This document shows, piece by piece, positions 42,298-49,647 of a DNA stretch of 56,384 nt; position 1 is the first letter of the stretch, and each line of letters opens with the position of its first letter. Position numbers and translations under genes: made by a program. Under the pieces are notes generated by a model, which did not search any database, was not told the origin of the DNA, and saw only the letters and a list, made by a program, of their open reading frames with translations. Source of the stretch: Enterococcus sp. CSURQ0835 (GTDB taxonomy: Bacteria > Bacillota > Bacilli > Lactobacillales > Enterococcaceae); NCBI RefSeq assembly GCF_902706605.1, contig NZ_CACSLH010000019.1, forward strand, positions 1 to 56,384, given 5' to 3'.

Positions 42298-43437
42298 TCA
42301 ACTTAACAATGTATAAATGTGATCCACTGCTTGCCCCAATGAAGCGATGGTATTCGTATTGCCCAACAGTAAAATGTAAGTTGAACCGTCTTTTGAAATA
42401 CTGTTGATCGTATTGAAGCCACCTAAAACACCATGATTCATATAACTAGCGGGATTCACATAAAACCCCATGCCATAACTAGATGAACTTCCCGGTGTCA
42501 GCATCGCAGTTTTTTCAGGTTCCTTTAACAACTTTCCGGTCATCAATGCTTGATCGAACCGATACAAATCACTTGCAGTCATAGAAAGATCTCCGGCACC
42601 AAATTCTTGCGACAGATCGGGAACTTCCGCTTCTTGCAATTGTCCGCCATTCCATTTATAGCTAGTGGCAGCATTTGCTTGTTGGTAAAAAGCTTGCCCT
42701 TCTACCGCGCCGTTCATTTCAGCAGGCGTAAAGATCTCACTTGCTAAATAGGTCGCCAACGGTTTTTGCGTAATTTTTTCAATTAAATAAGCTAGCACTT
42801 CATAATTACTATCTAAATACCGCCACGTTCCTGGCGCTTGTCGGATACCGGCTTGTTCGATTTCTTGAACGAGCTCAAGCGGTGTGATCGCACCAAATGA
42901 GAGTTGCCGCCCAGCGATCCCACTTGTGTGATTCAATAAATTTTTCAATGTGATCTGTTCACCATTGGGAAAGTCAGGGATAAAACGACTGACTGGATCA
43001 TCCAACTGCCATTTCTTTTGTTCGACTAATTGTAAAACCGCAGTCGCGATAATCGCTTTTTGCGCCGAACCGATCAAAAAACGCGTTTGCGGCTGATTGA
43101 TTTTTTGCTCCGCTTGATTTGCAAAACCATAGCCTTGGCTCACGACTACTTGGGCATTTTTTACGATCAATGCCGTGCCGGAAAACTGGATTGTTTTTAA
43201 ATACGCGTCGATGGCCGGCGCTTTGATGGTGACTGGAAATGGTTCCGCAACGGTTTTTTTCAGCGCCTGCTTTTTTGCTTTGGGACGCGGCTGAACAGTT
43301 GACGTGGTGACCGCTGTTTCTTGTTCCGCGCGATCCGTTGGTGCGAGTAAAAAATAAATGCCTAACAACCCAAAGCTTACGATCAACGTTGCCGTGATGA
43401 TTTTACGTTTCCGTCTTTTTCGCATGCGCATCGCCAT
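42298..43437 (-). CDS. Serine hydrolase / beta-lactamase class C-like protein
   Basis: 379 residues. A basic N-terminus and one membrane helix (TATLIVSFGLLGIYFLLA) anchor it outside the cell. The serine hydrolase domain has the SxxK motif in IGSAQKAI, LNHTSGI, and YLDSNYEVLAYLIEKI at the Tyr-x-Asn position. It resembles penicillin-binding or esterase-type proteins such as FmtA and EstB rather than a true AmpC. AGGGAGA precedes the ATG. Confidence 0.85.
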   Translation of the reverse strand: MAMRMRKRRKRKIITATLIVSFGLLGIYFLLAPTDRAEQETAVTTSTVQPRPKAKKQALKKTVAEPFPVTIKAPAIDAYLKTIQFSGTALIVKNAQVVVSQGYGFANQAEQKINQPQTRFLIGSAQKAIIATAVLQLVEQKKWQLDDPVSRFIPDFPNGEQITLKNLLNHTSGIAGRQLSFGAITPLELVQEIEQAGIRQAPGTWRYLDSNYEVLAYLIEKITQKPLATYLASEIFTPAEMNGAVEGQAFYQQANAATSYKWNGGQLQEAEVPDLSQEFGAGDLSMTASDLYRFDQALMTGKLLKEPEKTAMLTPGSSSSYGMGFYVNPASYMNHGVLGGFNTINSISKDGSTYILLLGNTNTIASLGQAVDHIYTLLS

Positions 43438-43722
43438 GATCTCCCTTCATGCTTTTTCTTCTTTTAAAATACACCCTTTTTGTAAAAATACAACGAACAA
43501 TCTTGTCACTTAAAGCTAACAAGTCGCTACAAATTTAGCGGCCTACTAGCTCAACTGCTCGATTACCTTACAAGTATACAGCCGCTAAAATCTTCGTTAT
43601 ACTTGACTCAAGGTGTCTGCTCCCAGTTGCACCAACCTTACTTACTTGAGCTGAGCTGACTCTTTGATTTCCCATCTGAACGGGTCAGATTTTCCCATTA
43701 TTTTGCCAAAGGAGTGAAGAAC

Positions 43723-44895
43723 ATGCAGCCAGAAGAAGACTCGCGTTTGATTCGTTTTCTAGGTGGCAAGACCTCGTATTATGTGATCGGCTTAGTCTGT
43801 TTACTTTGTGTGATGGTCTGGTTACTGACGAAGATCTCATTTTTATTTCAACCACTTGGAGTGATCATCTCCACTATTTTACCGCCGATGGTCTTTGCAC
43901 TTGTCTTATATTATGTCTTAAATCCACTCATTGACCGACTCAGCCAAAAGATCCCGCGCACGTGGAGTCTCATTATCACTTACGTTTTGATCATTGGTTT
44001 ACTCGTGTTAGGGGGCTTTTTATTAGTTCCCGTCTTGAAAAATCAAACCGAAGACTTAATCAAGCAACTGCCGGGACTGTTTGATGGTTTCCAAGCTACA
44101 CTCAAAAATTTCTTAAAAGGCACCCCTTTTGCTGATTCGATCAATCAAGCGTTGAACTCACTTGATTCTGTGACGGATCACTTGACTAAATTCATCACTG
44201 ACAATTGGCAAGATGGCGCAAAAGGCTTAGGTAATTTATTTTCGGCTGTTTCAACTGCGGCGATCACTTTGTTCACGGGTCCATTGATCGCATTTTTCTT
44301 ACTGAAAGATCCGAAAAAATTTTATCGTGCCTTGATCGGGATCGTACCACCGCGATTTCGGAAAGACTTCAATGAATTAGTAAAGATCGCAGACCAACAG
44401 ATTGGGGCTTTCTTAAAAGGCCAGATCGTCTCTTCCTTGATCTTAGGCGTAATGTATTGGATCGTCTTTTTACTGATCGGCCTAAAATTTGCGACTGTGC
44501 TGGCACTCGCCGCCGGATTATTATGTATCGTTCCTTACATCGGTCCATTTGTCGCGTTTTTCCCAGGGCTATTCATCGCCTTCCAAGACTCTACTTTTAT
44601 GGTAGTCAAATTTGTGATCGCGTGGTTTGTGATCCAGTTGCTCCACGGTGATCTAGTCGTGCCACGCGTGATGGGGGATCGATTGAAGATCCATCCGATC
44701 ACGATTTTAGTTGTGTTATTGGTCATGGGAGATCTGTTAGGTCTAGTCGGAGTGATCTTCGGAATCCCGATCTACGCCCTTATCAAAATGCTCACGATCT
44801 TCAGTTTTCGAAAATTTAAACAGCGCTACAATCGTTACTTTTCAAAAGATGGAAAATATCGAAAAACAAATTTTTCAGAAGAAGATTATTTATAA
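43723..44895 (+). CDS. AI-2E family transporter (PF01594)
   Basis: 390 residues, start ATG behind AAAGGAG; an in-frame GTG three codons earlier overlaps that site. About eight membrane helices with PLGVIISTILPPMVFALVLYYVLNPLIDRL, DPKKFYRALIGIVPPRFRKDF and the GPFVAFFPGLFIAF stretch typical of this family. Members include TqsA and Na+(Li+)/H+ antiporters, so the substrate is not assigned. Its 3' end carries the left half of the split terminator. Confidence 0.87.
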   Translation: MQPEEDSRLIRFLGGKTSYYVIGLVCLLCVMVWLLTKISFLFQPLGVIISTILPPMVFALVLYYVLNPLIDRLSQKIPRTWSLIITYVLIIGLLVLGGFLLVPVLKNQTEDLIKQLPGLFDGFQATLKNFLKGTPFADSINQALNSLDSVTDHLTKFITDNWQDGAKGLGNLFSAVSTAAITLFTGPLIAFFLLKDPKKFYRALIGIVPPRFRKDFNELVKIADQQIGAFLKGQIVSSLILGVMYWIVFLLIGLKFATVLALAAGLLCIVPYIGPFVAFFPGLFIAFQDSTFMVVKFVIAWFVIQLLHGDLVVPRVMGDRLKIHPITILVVLLVMGDLLGLVGVIFGIPIYALIKMLTIFSFRKFKQRYNRYFSKDGKYRKTNFSEEDYL

Positions 44896-44909
44896 CTAAA
44901 AACGAACGT
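44894..44909 (+). terminator. Left half of a terminator split by insertion
   Basis: AACTAAAAACGAACGT is the exact reverse complement of 49615-49630. Together they would form a 16-bp stem ending in TTTTTAGTT, a bidirectional terminator for the convergent genes ending at 44895 and 49648. The mobile island now occupies its loop. Confidence 0.75.
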
Positions 44910-44914
44910 GATCG

Positions 44915-44924
44915 CATTGAAGCG
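44915..44924 (+). repeat. 10-bp direct repeat flanking the island (left copy)
   Basis: CATTGAAGCG, repeated at 49602-49611. It is consistent with a target-site duplication, although IS3-family elements usually make 3-5 bp. Confidence 0.6.
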
Positions 44925-44978
44925 TGAAGCGACCCCCAAAGGTTAGACCAAAAATCTAACTTTTGGGGGTCGTTTTAT

Positions 44979-45209
44979 AATCCAACAGAAAAAATTGCTA
45001 CAAAAATTCATGAATTAGCTCATACAACATTACACAAGAAAAGTAGTTATACAAGAGCATAAAAAGAGTCTCAAGCAGAATTAACTAGCTATGTTGTTTG
45101 TAAATATCTTGGTATAGATACTTCAGAAAAAGCAGTATCTTATATTATGTTGTAGCTGAAACGTGAAAGTAAAATTCAAGATAAAGTAAAAATCATGAAT
45201 GAAATTCAT
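44979..45209 (+). pseudogene. Fragment of LtrC/ArdC-like plasmid zincin
   Basis: Reading one frame gives KIHELAHTTLHKKSSYTRA, a stop, KESQAELTSYVVCKYLGID, a second stop, then KRESKIQDKVKIMNEIH. The HELAH zinc motif and the QAELTSYVV stretch are typical of the C-terminal part of LtrC/ArdC-like proteins on conjugative plasmids. The 5' end is cut by the IS end. Two in-frame stops show decay. Confidence 0.65.
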
Positions 45210-45509
45210 TTGTACAAAACTTCACTCAGGTTGCTATATCATTATTCTTTATCACCCCTATTTAGTTATTGATTTTTATGGTGAAAAAGATATATTTTTT
45301 AAAATGCGAAGCATTACATCAGATCCGTGTCTTTTGGAAGAATTTATTAAAGATTTTTGTATTCAAATAATAAAGGTCAAAACGTTAAAGTTTAAAAACT
45401 GAATATGACAAAGAATTTAAATAGCAATAATTGAATGTTTCTATTATTTTATAATAAAAACCGTTATACTTATGCTTGGTTTTAATTTGAAAAGTTTGGA
45501 GTGAGTTTT

Positions 45510-48251
45510 TTGATTGATCAAAATAATACAAATAGAAAGCAATTTGGTTACTATTTCAGGCTTAGCTTAGCTTTATGGATTGTAATTTTTTGCACTTATT
45601 TTTGGTGGCCATTGGCTGGAAAAGCTATGGTTGAGTATTGGGACGGACAGCCACAACACTTTGTTGCTTTCATATATACAGGTAAATACATCAGAGAATT
45701 ATTAAATCACATTTTTATTCAACACAATTTCAATTTTCCATTATACGACTTTAGCATAGGTTACGGGCAAAATATTATAGGGACTATGCATTACTACGCT
45801 TTGGGTGACCCGTTCAACTTATTGTCAGTAGTAACTAGACCTAAACACGCTGAATTTATGTTTTCGTTAGCTATAATGTTACGTTTATATTTATCGGGTA
45901 TTGCGTTTTCAATTTATGCAAAATCTAAAAAATTTGCTAATTATCAAGCATTTATTGGTTCACTAATTTACGTTTTTTGTGGTTTCTCAATAGGAGCGGC
46001 TTCTAAACATCCTTATTTTATAAATCCAATGATTTATCTGCCCCTATTATGTTTAGGTTTAGATCGTATTTTTGAAAAAAAGGGTTCTAAGCTATTCGTA
46101 TTTATGGTTTTTATTTCTGTAATCAGTAATTTTTATTTTTTCTACATGTTAACTTTACTGATATTTTTATATGCCTTATATCATTTTAGCGAGTTATATT
46201 CTTTTAAAGATATTAAACTGTTTGTTAACTTATTATTGAAAACAATCTTTAATTACATTGTTGGGATTTTAATGGGATCAATTATTTTTGTTCCTGTAGT
46301 ACTTCAGTTTTTAAATAGTGCTAGAGGGTCAATCCATTCAGAACGAACTTTGTTTTATACAAAAAATTTCTATTTAAGTTTTATAAAAAACCTCATTTCT
46401 CCTGTTTATAGTGGTGAGGGTTGGACGTTAACAGCATATTTTCCGATAGTATTGTTAACCCTAGCTATAATGATCACTATGTTGAAGAAAAATAAGGAAA
46501 CAAAAAGAGATTTGCTATCTGTATTAATCATGGGTGTGTTTTTAGGATTGCCATTTTTCGGAAGTCTATTCAATGGTTTTTCCTATAGTGCGAACCGTTG
46601 GATTTTTGGATTTACCTTTTTCTTAGCTTTTTTAACTGGAAAGTATTTACCTTATATACTTACGATTGTAGCTGATAAAAAACTGAGACTGTTTTTTGGT
46701 TCATTAATTGGAGTGTTTTCTTTAGTCTTATTAATAGCTAATTTTAATCGAGAATCAACGCCGTATATAGGACTTGTCTTTTTCTTGTTATATTCAACAT
46801 GTGTGTTAGTAATTCAAGATTTAAAATTGCTTAAACCTGCTCTATGTGTTTTGACATTTATTAATGCTTTAGTTTATGTATCCTTTTTTTCAAATATCAA
46901 GATCAACCCAGCTTTATATGCAAACTATACAGATAAAGAAATAGTAAAAAATGATTATTGGGCGTATAAAACATCAGCTATGACAGACATAGCAAAAAAA
47001 GATCATGGCTGGTATAGATATGAACTTTCACCAGAAAAAAATTATCGAGCAGAAATCAATAATGCATTGCTGAGAAACCCTTCTTTACATGGCACCAGTT
47101 TCTATTTTAGTTTATCAAATAAAAATACGTTTGATTTCAATAAGGCTATAGAGAATAATATTACCAGTGATTACGAGTATTATGGAATGGATAATAGATC
47201 AATTCTAGGAACATTAGCAAACTCAAAATACTTTGTAACAGAATCTAACGTTAGCAAACAATACATCCCCTACGGGTATACTAAAGTTAAAACAGAAAAA
47301 AAAGCTGGGGAGTTTATAGATATTTACAAAAATACCAACTTTTTACCTTTTGGTTATACGTATGATTCATTTACAATAGGTAAAATCAAAAATCCTTTTC
47401 AACTTATGGAAACGGAAGCTAAAAGTGCAATCGTTGAGAAAAAAATTGACAATCTAAGCAGAACAAATCAAAATTCAGTACAGTTAAGCGACTTTAAAAA
47501 AATCCCCTATGCCATAGCAAAAACAGACGGTGTACAAATTAAAGATAATCATTATTTTGTGTCAAAGGAAAATGCAACTATTACGTTAAAGATGGAATCA
47601 AATATTTTTGATCCGTCAAACAAAAACTTGCTTTTAAGAATAAAAGGGATAGGCTATCCCAACTATACGCCTAAAAAACTTGGATTTAATTTAGCTGGAG
47701 ATCAAACAGAAACGGCATTAAAAGTTTCGTATTCTGATTTACAAAAAACATTTATCTATCGAAATAAGTTTCATATTTGGTATACAGGAATAGATAATAT
47801 TACGTTAAACTTAGGAGAACCAATTCCTTCTAACAATGAAGTAAATCTCTTGTTTACAAAGACTGGCGATTATTCTTTCAAAGACTTAGGTTTATATGAA
47901 GAAAACTTAGCTGGTTTAGATAATAAAATAAGGAAATTGAAAAGTGATCATTTAACAAATCTTGAATTTAATCCAAATACAATAAAAGGAGAAATATATT
48001 TACAAAAAAGGAAGCTTTTGTTACTGACTGTGCCGTATGAGAAGGGTTGGAAGGCTTATGATAATGGGAAGGAAATACCTACTGTTAAAGCGAATTTAAT
48101 GTATACAGCGTTAAACTTAAACAAGGGAAAACATAAAATAGAACTCATTTATAAAACACCTGGATTACAATTGGGAATTATCTTCTCTATACTAGGTTGG
48201 CTAATATTTTTAGGTCTCATAGTACAATCAAAATTAAACAGTGTATATTAG
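45510..48251 (+). CDS. yfhO: YfhO-family membrane protein (glycosyltransferase-like)
   Basis: About 913 residues. The N-terminal 450 or so hold about 12 membrane segments (WPLAGKAMVEYWDGQPQHF, DFSIGYGQNIIGTMHYYALGDP, SLIYVFCGFSIGAA) typical of YfhO and GT-C-like proteins. An extracytoplasmic domain (about 450-880) precedes a last helix. The C-terminal VPYEKGWKAYDNGKEI is a family hallmark. YfhO has been linked to lipoteichoic acid glycosylation in Firmicutes. The TTG at 45510 fits the GGAGTGAG ribosome binding site better than the overlapping GTG at 45501. It is strongly AT-rich relative to the flanks, hence probably acquired. Confidence 0.85.
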   Translation: MIDQNNTNRKQFGYYFRLSLALWIVIFCTYFWWPLAGKAMVEYWDGQPQHFVAFIYTGKYIRELLNHIFIQHNFNFPLYDFSIGYGQNIIGTMHYYALGDPFNLLSVVTRPKHAEFMFSLAIMLRLYLSGIAFSIYAKSKKFANYQAFIGSLIYVFCGFSIGAASKHPYFINPMIYLPLLCLGLDRIFEKKGSKLFVFMVFISVISNFYFFYMLTLLIFLYALYHFSELYSFKDIKLFVNLLLKTIFNYIVGILMGSIIFVPVVLQFLNSARGSIHSERTLFYTKNFYLSFIKNLISPVYSGEGWTLTAYFPIVLLTLAIMITMLKKNKETKRDLLSVLIMGVFLGLPFFGSLFNGFSYSANRWIFGFTFFLAFLTGKYLPYILTIVADKKLRLFFGSLIGVFSLVLLIANFNRESTPYIGLVFFLLYSTCVLVIQDLKLLKPALCVLTFINALVYVSFFSNIKINPALYANYTDKEIVKNDYWAYKTSAMTDIAKKDHGWYRYELSPEKNYRAEINNALLRNPSLHGTSFYFSLSNKNTFDFNKAIENNITSDYEYYGMDNRSILGTLANSKYFVTESNVSKQYIPYGYTKVKTEKKAGEFIDIYKNTNFLPFGYTYDSFTIGKIKNPFQLMETEAKSAIVEKKIDNLSRTNQNSVQLSDFKKIPYAIAKTDGVQIKDNHYFVSKENATITLKMESNIFDPSNKNLLLRIKGIGYPNYTPKKLGFNLAGDQTETALKVSYSDLQKTFIYRNKFHIWYTGIDNITLNLGEPIPSNNEVNLLFTKTGDYSFKDLGLYEENLAGLDNKIRKLKSDHLTNLEFNPNTIKGEIYLQKRKLLLLTVPYEKGWKAYDNGKEIPTVKANLMYTALNLNKGKHKIELIYKTPGLQLGIIFSILGWLIFLGLIVQSKLNSVY

Positions 48252-48273
48252 CTCGGAGGTATCTGAAAACTTA

Positions 48274-48381
48274 TTATTGAGTTAATTTGAAGATGGCCAC
48301 CACATAAGCAAACGCTAAAAACGATTTTGCCAATTTATTATCATATCGTGTAACCACACAACGAAAGTGTTTGATTTTGTT
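48274..48381 (-). pseudogene. IS5-family transposase C-terminal remnant
   Basis: 36 residues reading NKIKHFRCVVTRYDKLAKSF and LAFAYVVAIFKLTQ before a stop match the conserved C-terminus of IS5-type DDE transposases (R.V.TRYDKLA..FL.F). No upstream catalytic part remains. Confidence 0.7.
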
Positions 48382-48390
48382 AATGTAATT

Positions 48391-48419
48391 TCTATCCCCA
48401 CTCGATATTTGGGGATAGA
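48391..48419. repeat. 10-bp perfect inverted repeat
   Basis: TCTATCCCCA (48391-48400) and TGGGGATAGA (48410-48419) around a 9-nt loop, at the junction between the IS5 and relaxase fragments. It is not followed by a T run. Confidence 0.6.
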
Positions 48420-48438
48420 GTGTTATTAATAACGCTTT

Positions 48439-48621
48439 TCATTGTTTAATGCTATATAATTTTCTTTTGTATTTAGCTTCAAATTTATTGGTACGCTCGT
48501 TGAAATAATTTTTTCGGCTATTTTTTAATTCAGAAGTCGCAATATGAGCATGAATATTATCCGTATTTCTATGAATCACTCCAATCATAAACTGGAATGG
48601 CAACACTTTTTTTGACAAAAA
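48439..48621 (-). pseudogene. Relaxase (MobP2-like) fragment
   Basis: On the minus strand the frame reads MIGVIHRNTDNIHAHIATSE followed by LKNSRKNYFNERTNKFEAKYKRKLYSIKQ and a stop. The HRNTDNIHAHIA stretch is the metal-binding histidine motif of MOB-type relaxases. The N- and C-terminal parts are missing, so the piece is non-functional. Confidence 0.6.
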
Positions 48622-48658
48622 TTATAAGGTGTTGTGAATGCCGTGGTGTTATGGATCC

Positions 48659-48770
48659 GATTGCCCTTGACAATGAGCCTCCTCGGATCTGATTCTCTCT
48701 GTCAGAAGCACAATCATTCAATTACGCTGCCTCTCCAGAGGTATCAGATCCGAACTCATTATCAAGGGTT
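48659..48770. repeat. Inverted copies of an IS3 orfB 3' end
   Basis: CCCTTGACAATGAG...TCGGATCTGAT (about 48664-48693, plus strand) is a diverged inverted copy of CCCTTGATAATGAGTTCGGATCTGAT (minus strand, about 48741-48766), which encodes the LDNEFGSDT end of the orfB remnant. It marks a junction of two IS pieces in opposite orientation. Confidence 0.55.
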
Positions 48771-48982
48771 TGCTTCGCCAATCGCTGTTGTCGAATTTGG
48801 ATCGGTGTTTCATACGCCAACGTGCCATGTAAACGTAGGTAGTCCCACCAATGCACATAATCAAATAATTCTAGACGTAACTGTGCCAGTGTCTCAAATT
48901 GGTATTGATGCACGAATTCTACTTTGACAGATTTATAGGTTGATTCCGCAACGGCGTTATCATACGGACAGCCCTTCCTACT
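48722..48982 (-). pseudogene. IS3-family transposase OrfB C-terminal remnant
   Basis: The frame reads RKGCPYDNAVAESTYKSVKVEF, then FDYVHWWDYLRLHGTLAYETP. This is the C-terminal third of an IS3-type rve integrase, including the last acidic residue (E of VAEST). The catalytic N-terminal part is absent and the frame runs directly into an IS30 fragment. Confidence 0.85.
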
Positions 48983-49115
48983 CAAAGTGATACATCTTGT
49001 AAATCGTTTGTTTTGAACGCTGTAAGTTGCATGCAACTGAGGTAATGGGGGCACCAATTTTGAAATAAGAGGCTATCATCACGAGTTCGTCTGTTGTAAG
49101 ATGGGTATAGGTCAT
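48980..49115 (-). pseudogene. IS30-family transposase N-terminal remnant
   Basis: ATG at 49115 behind AAGGAGTGAG reads MTYTHLTTDELVMIASYFKIG followed by APITSVACNLQRSKQTIYKMYHF and a stop. This is the start and helix-turn-helix of IS30-type transposases. It is cut off where the IS3 orfB remnant begins. Confidence 0.75.
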
Positions 49116-49261
49116 TTGTACTCACTCCTTATAATTCTTTGGTCGGAACTATTTTGAGTGTAGCACAAATGACTTTTTAACTGTCTAGCTTAATTTTACA
49201 ATTGGCGAATTGTAAAATCCCTTCTCTTCTAACCATTTATTGTCAAAATAAACAGCATCAC

Positions 49262-49543
49262 GGAACGCCGTTTATCCCTAGAGTATTGGCGACCTCACGA
49301 TAGGACAGCTCACTTGTTTAATATAACTCTATCGCAACTAACTTAAATTGAATAGGATATTTCTGATTTTGACGGTTTCTCAATAAGCTTTCTTCACCAA
49401 ATTCTCGATACGAATTAACCCAATTTTTCACCTGATTTTCGTTTTTAACCTCATGATCACTGGCGAGAATACCTGTATCCGGCTTTTCTTTCAAGATAAT
49501 CTATAACGACTTTCAGCTTAAATTCAAAACTATATTTTGCCAT
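49262..49543 (-). pseudogene. IS3-family OrfA remnant at the right island end
   Basis: ATG at 49543 reads MAKYSFEFKLKVVIDYLERKAG. After a frameshift come QVKNWVNSYREFGEESLLRN and PIQFKLVAIELY-stop-TSELSYREVANTLGIN. These are the two helix-turn-helix units of an IS150-type OrfA. One frameshift and at least two stops make it inactive. It lies directly inside the right inverted end. Confidence 0.8.
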
Positions 49544-49601
49544 AAAAAATACGACCCCCAAAAGTCAAACCAAAAATTTAACTTCTGGGGGTCGCTTCAA
49601 C

Positions 49602-49611
49602 CATTGAAGCG
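49602..49611 (+). repeat. 10-bp direct repeat flanking the island (right copy)
   Basis: CATTGAAGCG, identical to 44915-44924, two bases beyond the CGCTTCA end. Confidence 0.6.
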
Positions 49612-49614
49612 AAT

Positions 49615-49630
49615 ACGTTCGTTTTTAGTT
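49615..49630 (+). terminator. Right half of the split terminator
   Basis: ACGTTCGTTTTTAGTT, the exact reverse complement of 44894-44909. It once closed the terminator between the AI-2E family gene and the CapA fusion gene. Confidence 0.75.
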
Positions 49631-49647
49631 GGGCTACTCTGACTAAG

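Larger units (their letters stand above)
44925..49599. mobile_element. AT-rich mobile island with IS3-family ends
   Basis: The island begins TGAAGCGACCCCC and ends GGGGGTCGCTTCA, i.e. inverted ends with terminal TG...CA. Each end holds a self-complementary hairpin (GACCCCC.../...GGGGGTC), which probably acts as a terminator. Inside, the base composition is markedly more AT-rich than on either side. Contents from left: decayed LtrC/ArdC-like fragment, intact yfhO-like gene, IS5-type, relaxase, IS3 orfB, IS30 and IS3 orfA remnants. The right end carries IS3 orfA reading inward, so the outer ends may be those of a single old IS3 copy. Confidence 0.75.

Noticed and set aside
45199-45402. 67-codon frame between the LtrC-like remnant and yfhO
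   Set aside because: No ribosome binding site, overlaps the decayed remnant in another frame, and the product is not recognisable.
48391-48419. TCTATCCCCA inverted repeat as a CRISPR or IS200-type end
   Set aside because: It is a single copy with no repeats nearby and no tyrosine-HUH transposase. It is listed only as an inverted repeat.
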